The notes under the pieces are model-generated. The model was not told the DNA's origin and made no database searches. It saw only the letters and a list, made by a program, of their open reading frames with translations. From the NCBI RefSeq assembly GCF_000143415.4, contig NW_003314276.1, positions 817,825 to 881,824 on the forward strand: a stretch of DNA of 64,000 nucleotides, read 5' to 3'. Origin of the DNA: Selaginella moellendorffii. Lineage: Eukaryota > Streptophyta > Lycopodiopsida > Selaginellales > Selaginellaceae. The first letter of the stretch is position 1, and each line of letters opens with the position of its first letter. Of this stretch, positions 55,485 to 64,000 are shown one piece after another. Made by a program: the position numbers and the translations under genes.

Positions 55485-55563
55485 ACTCGAAATACTGATC
55501 GACTTTCAGAAACTCAAATTTGATCTAGTATGTAAAGCAACTCCATCGCAGTTTCAAAAGATG
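55485..55563 (+). repeat. Inverted copy of the GDSL promoter and start
   Basis: The reverse complement of about 55005-55123, with roughly 30 bp deleted. Shared text includes AGCAACTCCATCGCAGTTTC, CTGATCGACTTTCAGAAACT and AAAAGATGG at the start codon. After ATGG the sequence diverges and a stop follows at once. Confidence 0.85.
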
Positions 55564-55604
55564 GTTTAGAAGTGGAGAAGATGGCCTGAGAGACTCTAGA
55601 TGGA

Positions 55605-55805
55605 GGTGAGTCTTGTCTTGGTTGGTCTTGGTCTGGTGACAAGAAATTGATAAATTGGTTAGGGTTTAGGTTTCAGGTGTCATAAAAGATGAGTTTCCTA
55701 GGCAGCAATTATTCTTCAGAATTTTTCCCTTGAGCCTTGAGCCTAGATGGAGGTGAGTCTTGTCTTGGTTTGGTCTTGGTCTGGTGACAAGAATTTGATC
55801 AATTG
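55605..55805 (+). repeat. Direct repeat pair
   Basis: AGATGGAGGTGAGTCTTGTC, TTGGTCTTGGTCTGGTGACA and AGAA occur at about 55600-55655 and again at 55745-55800 with small changes. Non-coding. Confidence 0.8.
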
Positions 55806-55984
55806 ATTATCCCATTTTCCCATAAGCAGCAAGATTCCCAGTTTTATTTACACAACTACAATACCTACCCCTTCATAATATTAAAAATAAGTATAATAAA
55901 GTTTTTTTTATCATGGTTCATTAATGTTCTTAAAGTAGTATTTATATCATTGATTTATACATGTAGATGCATATGGTAGTGGAT

Positions 55985-56275
55985 ATACCTAAAATATACT
56001 TAAATATTCTAGGATATTCTACCATCTAACGGTTGTTATTCATTTAGATTAATCTTGTATTTATAATTTATAAACTTTCTTAAACCCTTTCTAATATATT
56101 ATTTTTTATTCTTAATAGTTGATATGCAATAAGATTAATCTTGTCTTTATAAACTACATACATACTTATAATTATAAACTTTATTTAATCAATTGGATTA
56201 ATAAGTAGGGATAACACCACTATTAAGCAAACCAAGCATTGCTACATGCAATGCATAGCAAAGTTTTTGAAATTA
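55985..56275 (+). repeat. Dispersed AT-rich repeat, copy C
   Basis: Direct orientation, best preserved with copy B (21605-21890). Ends with AACACCACTATTAAGCAAAC and GCTACATGCAATGCAT. Confidence 0.72.
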
Positions 56276-56371
56276 AACTAAAAAGTTTTATGATAATTAT
56301 AAAGTGTTTTCAAATATAAAACTTAATTTCTTGCAATTTTTATTATGTCCTACTATGCACTCAAAGTTAAT

Positions 56372-58021
56372 TATAAATGACTAAATTTTTTATTATACTT
56401 TAGTCACTTAACCACACATTTGGCCATATATAAAAGTATTACTCACAACCTCTATAAGTTTTCATCCCAACTTAGGGTGTTTATTAAAATTCAAAAGGTG
56501 GCCTCCACTTCTGACACTTAAAAGTATCATTAACATATTAGTTTCTTACATTAAAGTGATATTTATTTTCACTATCTTAATTGTTAGTCCAAGACCACAT
56601 GCACTATAGATCTATCTTTTTAAAACAAAACTATCCTTTTCATGAAAGCTCACTTTATAACCATTTCTTTAGTAGCTCTATGATATGAGGGAATATTGTC
56701 CTTTAATATTCTTTATTTGATCCCAATAAAGCCTCTTTTTAATCATAATAGTGCTCACTAACACTGTCACTAAGCCTATGCCTAAAAGCCTGTTTATTAA
56801 ATTTCATTAACCCTTGGGACTTCTTCACCATGTAACTATATTTTTTATTACTAAGCAAGAAGACCACTTATTTTCCTTTTTACAATTAAGGACTTTAAAA
56901 TACCATTTCAAAACACTATAACCCAGTATAAGCTTTATGGATATAATCCCCACCTTTCATCACCATGGTGCCTCAATCATGTGGCTAAAGTGAAATTCTA
57001 ATGAGCCATATAAGGTATCCAAGTAGATAATGCCACTTACACTTGGATTGGAACTATGGGTGGCATTTTCAATCTAACTATTGAATATATATCTAAGAGG
57101 CATGTAAAGTATCTTACTGATGTGTCGAATATATTTAGGGCCAAATATCAAGACATATCAATTCACCCCACTCCCATCAATCATTCAAACTCTTGGGAGG
57201 AAATTATATTATTTGTTCATCTATGTTTATTTTAGCCTTAAACTCCTCATTCATTAAGTAGGTATAATTTTCTTTTACCACTAGAATCCTCCCTTTACTA
57301 TCTTGCAAAAACTCATAAAACCTCTTAAAGTTTAAGGGATGATCAATTTGGGCTTTCATCCCACCCTTTAAACATATTTAGGCCTGGATATATTTATGTT
57401 TGACTTTTCAAACACTTTGTTTTATAATGAAGTGAAATGGTTTTAATATCATTCTTGTAAACAATTAAAAAGAATGATGTGAGAGAGGATCTATAATAGT
57501 TCAAATATAGAAAGAAAGAACCTATAAATAAGAGTGCATCCCTTTTATCAATTAATTAAAACGGTTTTATGATATTGTTTTTGGGTTTTAGTAGTATTAG
57601 ATTGGGTGATCAGGAAATTTATAATATTTTCATTAATCAAAAACAAAAATTGGGGGCTCAAAGATGATTAAATATCGTTTTAGTCTACATTATAAATGTC
57701 TTTCGCGTTTAGTATCACACTAGTAAATATAGTTTTGCTAATTTATCTTTGCTAAAGTTAGATATTTTTTAATAGCTTTTTATATCACATATTAGTCATT
57801 CTTTTGTCTCTTTTTGAACACTCTCTTATCAATCACTTCATTTTTATTTTTCAAGTGTTTCTTTAAAGAGTTTCATTCTCACTCTAAAATTGAACTTGTC
57901 CAAATTGAACTTGACATTCGAATTTTCCAAATTAAAGTTTTTAGTCCAAACATGTTATATTTATTGGACTTCTGCCTTGGTCATTGCTATTACTTTGGGA
58001 CTTAGGGATTTATGTTTTATA
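56372..58021 (-). mobile_element. Old, AT-decayed LTR of the 1.8 kb family
   Basis: Starts TATAAATGACTAAATTTTTT (family TGTAAGCGACTAAATTTTCC) and ends GGGATTTATGTTTTATA (family GGGATTTTGTGTCTCACA). The middle keeps the order of blocks such as ACTTTAGTCACTTAACCACAC, GACTTCTTCACCATGTAACT and GGTATCCAAGTAGATAATGC. Most differences are C to T or G to A. It lacks the minisatellite and holds other sequence, including a 5S-like TRIM LTR remnant. Confidence 0.72.
57456..57623 (+). mobile_element. Decayed 5S-like TRIM LTR
   Basis: TGTAAACAATTAAA start, GTTCAAATATAGAAAG, then TAGTAGTATTAGATTGGGTG (from 5S AGTAGTACTAGGATGGGTGA) and an ATTTATA end. It matches the LTR at 23286-23478 with many transitions. 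Confidence 0.6.
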
Positions 58022-59740
58022 TTAATAATTAGTTTGAAAAAAAAATAACTTTATACATGAAAAGGTTATTAAAACAAAAAAATATAGTTATAACTAAAGA
58101 ATAATAAATGGATTTGAATAGTTCCTTCTAATTATTAATTTTTTAACTAAAATGATAATTTAGTAAAAGCTTGAACCTTGAAAAATTTCAAATATTATAA
58201 GTACCTTTAGCAATAGATAAATATTCACTCAGCTTTTATTGCTATGTTTATTAATTTAGATTTCATCATATATCTCAGATAATAGTAATCATAAAGGGAT
58301 TTTGTATATTTATTCAATACATTGATATAATTATTGAAAGGATAGATAATATATATTTTTCAGAATATTATTTTTTATTTTCTTATTTAGTTTTACTATT
58401 TAAGCCAAACACTTCACCATTGAAATATATATGTTTTTCTTTTCTTTTTTTAATGTTATTTTAATAAATAAATGGGATGATTAATGATATAAAGTAGCAT
58501 AACTTAAATTGATTATTTCTCAGTAAATGATAAAATGAAATTGCTTAGAAAAATAAATTCTTTAAAATTATTACCATTCAAGTTCAAATTAATCCTATAT
58601 TCAATTTTGTGAGAAAGATGGGGTAAAAATGTATTTAAGCATTTTTAATCATTAAAATATTAATTTTTTAATTAATTTAATCTATATTTTAACTTTATTT
58701 TTAATAGTGGTATATATATTTTTTTGTTTTAAATTTAATTTAAAAGAGCCAAAACATATATCATATTCTCTAAGGTTTAATTTGTTTCTATTAATAAAAT
58801 TATATATGTAAAAAGTAACTTTTTTAATGTATAAGTAGTAATATAAAATTTGTTACTACCTCTTGGTGATGGGGATGTACTATTATTTTGTTAAAAGATG
58901 TATTGCTCAAAAAAAAAGAAACTAAACAAGTAAAATATAATAATTATAATTAAAATAATATTCAAGACTATGCACAAAATACATAAAAAGGGTATGATAC
59001 ATAGAATATTAAACTAAAGAATATTCTTTTAAGGTTTAGGGAGAGTTGTTTTATACCAGTTTGATAAAAAAACTCATTTAATTGAAACAATTTAAATTTT
59101 TATATTTTAGCAACATAACAAATTTAGATTTTATATTTAAGAAACTCATTCCACAACATTTTTGTTAGTTTATCTTCAACTCATAATTATATTTGATAAT
59201 TTTCCAACTATTTTTTGAGCTTATAAAAGCTAATATATTTTATCAAGTTAATTTTCAAAATATAGTTTAACATCCTCATTGTTAAATAAAACATAAATAA
59301 CTTTTATTACTTTTGAAAAAATTATTTTAAAATTATACTACTTTTTATAACTCAGTCTATGTTATAATAATGCTTTCATCAAATTTTTTTGGGCATTGGA
59401 ACACAAACGAATGAACAGATTTATGTAGTTTGTAAAGCAAAGAATATTTTATGATCATATTTTTTAGTTTGTACACAAAATAATTATTTAGAAATATAAC
59501 ATGAGGAAGTGAAATATTTAATTTTTAAAAAGTAAAAAGTAAAATGGCATTATTAATAGCAAATTGCAATTCATTAAATGAAAATATATTAGGGATTATG
59601 CTGAGGGGAATTTTGCTTCTACTAATATTTCTAGCAGTTTACAATTGTTATTATTTATAATCAAATTTTAGTTAGTTAGAGGTCAATGTGTGTTTAACAA
59701 TTTTTCAACTAAATAAGAGAACTAATTTAGTGGGCGCTGT
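58022..59740. other. Very AT-rich sequence, no features
   Basis: A and T dominate throughout. No coding frame, repeat copy or RNA gene was recognised. Probably long-decayed transposon sequence. Confidence 0.45.
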
Positions 59741-59812
59741 GAAGTCGGTGAGTGGAGCGCCTTCCGGAACTGGAGTTAAGCGACACTCAATGCCACAAGG
59801 CAAGGCGCTGGC

Positions 59813-59860
59813 AGCTTCCATTGTCATAGGAGAGTTTGATCGGTGATGACAATGGAAGCT
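59813..59860. repeat. 15-bp perfect inverted repeat
   Basis: Arms AGCTTCCATTGTCAT (59813-59827) and its complement (59846-59860) with an 18-nt loop, inside a short GC-richer block. Confidence 0.9.
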
Positions 59861-60139
59861 CCTAGGCAAAGAGGTAAGATTGGGTGTTGCTGGGAGAAAC
59901 GCTCCGAGGCGACGATCGATTATTGCTCGCTGGTCTCAGAATACACGCAGGATGGAAAATTCCTGAAAGTACCGATCTTGAGACGATGCAGAGATCCATG
60001 CTGCGTCTGACGTGGAAGGGTTGGAGCTCAAATTCTTCGAAAACCATTTGGAAAAATGGTACCTTTGGATCGAGAATACATCACAGAGAGACTAAACCAT
60101 CGCTTCTATACAAGCTTACAAGCCCTGCACGATATTACA

Positions 60140-61787
60140 TTAGAACTGAAGATAGAAATCACAAGATAGAACCTTAAATAGTAGATCGTGAGCTAGTGTC
60201 TCCCAGTCGAGTGAAACCGAGAGAAGCGAGCATCTGAGTGGAATCAAGTCCTCATTTGGCCCCGACGATGCAGCTAGATAAGCGTGCTTTGCCGCGTCGG
60301 CCGCCTTTCGCACGATGGTACCGATTCCAAGCTTTGCTCCAGTCTTTTCCGAAGGTATTGGCGATGGTGCTTCGACTGGTTCCTCGCTGGGATCTGATCG
60401 TGGTAGCAGAAAAACAACTCTGTGAACCTCTTCACGAAAAAATAATTCTTGCTACCTGGTACTCTTGTAACAATCACGTCGACTTCGCCACGGCCACCAG
60501 GCCCTCGCATCACAAGCCTCTCCGACTTGCCTCCCAAATGTAAAAATCCAAAGCTCAATTTTCCACCTGGAAACTCCGAAGAATAAGAATGCTACGTAGT
60601 GGTTGTATGTGCACTTACTTTCAAAAGCGGAACGCACCATTTCGTAGCTTACAAATCCCGAAAACAATGTCACCTGGAACAAGGCGTGAGAAGAATGGTG
60701 TGACGGAAAAGAATTACCACTGCGCTCGAGCGTGAACCATCCTTTCCTCTTATAAGTCTCCCGGATCCAAATGCCGCTCCTCCCGTGGCGTGAAGGAGAA
60801 CGCAGTAACAATGATCTTCATTTTTAAGAATCTGCACGAGAAGCATAAGATCAAGACGACAAGATGACCAAGATTTACCAGGTGTTCAAACGTATCGTCG
60901 TGATCATCAACCGAGAAGTAAATGTCGGGATAAGATGACACCGTCTCCGAAGCCTGGAAGTCCCAAGATCAGGAAGACAACGCCAAAACGAAGCACTTAC
61001 TTTTGAAGACTTTGTTTGAAAATTTGAGCGGCTTGGCGAGGCAAAAACATTTTTTGTGATCTGGAAAACCAGGCATTGTCAAGAAATAAAAAAAACGAGA
61101 AAACAGAGCTGAACCTTATAGATGGATTCCAGAGAACTTCCGGAGGAATTTCGATATCTAAGCAACTCTTCTCGGCTGCAGGATGAGAAAACGTGAGAGA
61201 AACACCAAGCAAATCGTTCGATAAATACCTACAAATCGAAACTGTTAATGTGTATGTTGTGTGCACTACAAGGTTGAGATAAAAGGATCGTCTCCAGTCC
61301 ACTTCCCGTGTTCTATCTCCAAGAACTTTACTTAGCTGTGGAAGCCAAGAGAGATGCTACTTGAAGAACAAAATGAGAGACAAACCTGTGGTTGCCATCG
61401 GCGCACGAAGCATGGCTCCGCGAAGATTTTTCCCTCGTCATTGAATCCACCACCGCCAAATTCTAAGCTCTGGAGAAAACCGAGAAGAAAATCGAGTCTC
61501 AATAGAAGAGAAAGAATTTTTTCCGGACACTTACGAGCAAATTCACGAAGAAGAGAAGATCGTCGCTAGTTGTTTTCGACTGCACGAGACCACGGACGAA
61601 GAACATGTCCAGCATTTCTTGCCAGAAGTGCGAATCCCCGCTCTCCTCCCCATCGCGCGCGATAGTCTGGCCGAGAGAGCTCGAATACTTGCGGACAATC
61701 GCGAGAAGCTCGTCCCTGCGCAAGCGCGAGCTGAAAACCTATTTCCCTTTCTAAGCGATCATACCTGGAGGGGGCGGTCATCGACAT
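60140..61787 (-). CDS. DUF2045 / KIAA0930-like protein
   Basis: Eleven exons: 61787-61765, 61730-61535, 61469-61386, 61335-61229, 61175-61115, 61060-61001, 60953-60879, 60831-60718, 60673-60619, 60566-60456, 60417-60140; phases close, about 387 residues. Family landmarks in order: RRSFYLNLVVHTTYTLTV, VFASPSRSNFQTKSSK, SYPDIYFSVDDHDDTFEHL, FSGFVSYEMVRSAFE, LSFGFLHLGGKSERLVMRGP, GGRGEVDVIVTRV, then AADAAKHAYLAASSGPNEDL and IPLRCSLLSVSLDWETL. Animal KIAA0930 shares these but its role is unknown. The last intron is only 38 nt and its acceptor (AG at 60418-60419) was chosen because it alone gives the conserved C-terminus, so the final junction is the least certain. It is head to head with PBA1. 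Confidence 0.82.
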
Positions 61788-61874
61788 TTCTCCCTGGCTT
61801 TCATGAAACTGGGATTAGGGTTCTTGGTATTATAGGGTTCTTCGCTTCTCTCTTCTCTCTAGTGGCAATTGGCG
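61788..61874. promoter_or_regulatory. Bidirectional promoter (DUF2045 gene / PBA1)
   Basis: 87 bp between divergent start codons, with TTAGGGTTCTTGG and TATAGGGTTCTT telo-box-like motifs. Confidence 0.45.
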
Positions 61875-63044
61875 ATGGCGCTCTCCGACGATTCGAGCTG
61901 GATGACTGCCGCGCACAGCATGGGCGTAAGTATAGCATTCGATCTCCAGCTGAGCTTGATTTGCCTGTGTGCGCGCGTAGACCACGATCATTGGTGTGGA
62001 GTACGCCGACGGTGTTGTTCTTGGAGCTGATTCGCGAACCACAACAGGTACAAAGAGTTTTACTCTTTATCTTTCATTGGTAGCTCCCATTTTTCCTTTG
62101 CTCAATCAGGAATCTATGTCGCAAACCGAGCTTCCGATAAAATCTCCAAGCTGACCGACAATGTCTACATTTGTCGATCTGGATCGGTAGCTTGTTCTTG
62201 GTGTTTTGTGATTTCTTTGTCCTTATATCTTGTTCCAGGCAGCAGACACGCAAGTAATCTCCGATTACGTTCGTTACCTCCTCCACCAGCACACGTAAGT
62301 GATCGATTTTCATGGTTTTCGTTCTCTCTTATTTGTCTTTTTGGATCCAGGATTGTTTTGGGTGAACAAGCAACTGTCAAGGCAGCTGCGAAGCTGGTTA
62401 GAGAGATTGCCTACTCGAACAAGGTTTGTTTAGCAGCAGCTTTGACTGATCTATATAAACAGTGTGTGTTGCTTTTAGTCCTTCCTCGAGGCTGGAATGA
62501 TCGTCGGAGGTTGGGACAAGCACGAGAAAGGTAGCATCTTCGGTGTGCCAATCGGTGGAACTTTACTCCGCGTGCCTTTCACGATTGGAGGTAAATCAAA
62601 GCGTGTTTAGAAATTCCAGTTCTTAAGCCTTCCCTCTTTCCTGCCAGGCTCTGGATCGACCTATATATTTGGTTTTCTCGATCAAGCGTGGAGGCCAGGA
62701 ATGAGCAAACAAGAAGCACAAGTATGTCCTCCAAATTTCTCTCCACTTTCCTGATCTTTTCTGGCAGGACCTCGTCGTTAAAGCCGTGTCTCTCGCCATG
62801 GCTCGTGATGGCGGCAGTGGTGGCGTCGTGCGAACTGTGACAGTGAGTAGAATGTCGCGAGAACATACTTTCTCTTGTATTAACTGGAACTTCCTGGTGT
62901 GATTTCCAGATAAGCTCGGAGGGCGTGACTCGGGATTATTTCAGCCACGACAGGCTACCAAAGTGGCACGAGGACATACCGGCGGGCGTGTCTACGGCTC
63001 TCGAGGCCCTGGAAAATGCCAACGGTGAATGGATGGTTGTCTAG
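61875..63044 (+). CDS. PBA1: 20S proteasome subunit beta-1 (caspase-like)
   Basis: Nine exons: 61875-61925, 61981-62047, 62110-62186, 62239-62294, 62351-62423, 62479-62590, 62648-62721, 62768-62842, 62910-63044; 239 residues. A short propeptide ends in MG, cut before the catalytic Thr ([20 protein letters not shown]). Lys33-equivalent lies in RASDKISKL, and the Ser-Gly-Ser segment is near [24 protein letters not shown] and [16 protein letters not shown] are typical of beta-1. It forms the caspase-like site of the 26S proteasome. The Thr codon sits exactly at the start of exon 2. Confidence 0.96.
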
Positions 63045-63628
63045 AACCGAATTCAGGACTTTAAATCAGTGAAAAGCTTGTTCAAGTTTTGAAAACTTGT
63101 TTGTTGATGGACATGGCGGTGGTCTGCAATTCCTGGTGTTCTTAATTCTACGATCTCTAAGTTTCTGTAGTTATACAAGACAACCAACTTAGACTCATAC
63201 TAAGGGAAACGTCGGTAGATATAATTTGACTTCACTGACTGAAATAAAACCAGGATAAGGATGGTGTGGGGTTTGGCGAAGGTCCAGATTCCGGAACAAT
63301 CCACTTGCGAAGAAATCTTGTTCCAATTCTGTGCAACAAGAGGACGTTAAAACAGCGTAAGAACTGACGTTCAGGGGCGTCTGAAAAAATCAGTAAGTGT
63401 GAACTCGATCACAAAGAAACTCTTGAGTGTTGATGCAAAACTGAAGATCATCGCCACCACCTAGCCAAAAGTAAAGCACGCCGCAGCCGACATCAACTTA
63501 GTCAAGCTTGGAAAGTCGCTTCCAAACCAAGTCCGCGTACTTGGAGAACTACAAGATTATTTACACTCGTTTACCTTTGCTCGAAACTAATAACTAAGAA
63601 GCACTGTTTCAATTGAAGCAATTGGTAA
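63045..63628. other. Intergenic
   Basis: 3' UTR of PBA1 and downstream sequence of the PPR gene. No feature recognised. Confidence 0.4.
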
Positions 63629-64000
63629 TCAAGTTGGCACAGCCTTTTCCGCAACAAGAATGCTTCCCAAAACTGCGCAGTCTGACGAGCTCAAACCATG
63701 CCGACTCCTTTGCGAGTCGAGAAATCCCCGGCCAGCAGCGCCATCCGGGACGTAAGGCATGGTTTCCAGGAGCTCTCTCGCCTGGCTCAATCTCCCAGTC
63801 CGTCCCAAAAGATCCAGCACCGAGCAGTAGTGTCTGGGCTGAGGCTTGACTCCACAGTCGCCGCTCATTGAAACGAAGATCTCGCGTCCCTCGCGAAGCC
63901 GCCCTGCGTGGCTGCAAGCAACCAAGGCACTCAAATACGCAACTTGGTCAGGGAGAAGCCCGTGCTGGATCATCTCACGAAAGAGATCAATCGCTTGCGC
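63629..64000 (-). CDS. PPR protein, partial (runs off the window)
   Basis: The minus-strand frame is open from the window edge (AQAIDLFREMIQHGLLPDQV) through PPR motifs (YLSALVACSHAGRLREGREIF, HYCSVLDLLGRTGRLSQARE, LLETMPYVPDGAA). After this an E-type motif (WRALLAAC...) is expected, but the frame reads GRGFLDSQRSRHGL and stops at 63629-63631. The C-terminus is therefore degraded or frameshifted. Probably an organellar RNA-processing PLS-class PPR protein or its pseudogene. Confidence 0.7.
   Translation of the reverse strand, partial: AQAIDLFREMIQHGLLPDQVAYLSALVACSHAGRLREGREIFVSMSGDCGVKPQPRHYCSVLDLLGRTGRLSQARELLETMPYVPDGAAGRGFLDSQRSRHGLSSSDCAVLGSILVAEKAVPT

Noticed and set aside
59740-59830. 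Possible 5S rRNA gene (GGAACTGGAGTTAAGCG)
   Set aside because: Only a short match to the 5S middle. The box C region and the pairing ends are absent, so chance similarity is more likely.
1-64000. CRISPR arrays, bacterial operons or riboswitches
   Set aside because: The window is plant nuclear DNA with spliceosomal introns. The regular repeats seen are minisatellites inside LTRs.

Overview
This is a plant nuclear window with very short introns (about 40-75 nt), compact genes often arranged head to head, a lycophyte-style gene set (PPR genes, an OEP21-type plastid pore) and large blocks of nested LTR retrotransposons. Gene size, intron size and content suggest a Selaginella-like lycophyte; this is inferred from style and not proven by a search. 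The scaffold contains a 100-N gap at 32264-32363.

Layout. 0.8-2.75 kb holds two broken genes, a PPR pseudogene and a germin-like pseudogene. 4.4-13.4 kb is a gene island: an LEA-2 protein, an HflX-type GTPase carrying an in-frame stop, and the CORVET subunit VPS8. 13.4-36.2 kb is mostly transposon-derived. It has a duplicated BET1 fragment at its left edge, one AT-rich intronless lectin gene, and a deep nest: a Ty3/gypsy pol remnant was hit by a miniature LTR element with 5S-rRNA-like LTRs (Cassandra-like TRIM), which was itself hit by a solo LTR. The same gypsy remnant was hit by a second, full-length copy of that 1.8 kb LTR family. That element has a 4 kb internal region without recognisable proteins and rich in small hairpins. 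36.4-51.5 kb is a dense gene island: BET1-like SNARE, AP-4 epsilon, ECHIDNA/TVP23, plastid RNase E/G, a coiled-coil protein of unknown role, OEP21, a small acidic protein, VTI1 SNARE, a TPX2-family protein and an O-fucosyltransferase-like protein. 51.6-55.6 kb has two tRNA-related SINE copies flanking a broken short-chain dehydrogenase, then an intronless GDSL lipase. 55.6-59.7 kb is AT-rich decayed transposon. 60.1-63.0 kb has a DUF2045/KIAA0930-like gene head to head with proteasome beta-1 (PBA1), and the window ends inside another PPR gene.

Functional theme. Five genes (VPS8, BET1, AP4E, ECH, VTI1) act in endomembrane traffic, and four of them lie within 12 kb. The most notable observations are: a full-length element and a recombinant solo LTR placed side by side across the gap with the same 280 bp flank, which looks like two alleles or a misjoin; the 5S-bearing TRIM with exact target duplications; the hairpin-rich element interior; three GC-AG introns in one five-exon OEP21 gene; and a stop codon inside the conserved QQRNLE-like motif of the HflX GTPase. 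Exon coordinates were worked out by hand from splice sites, reading phase and family alignment, and every multi-exon model closes in frame.
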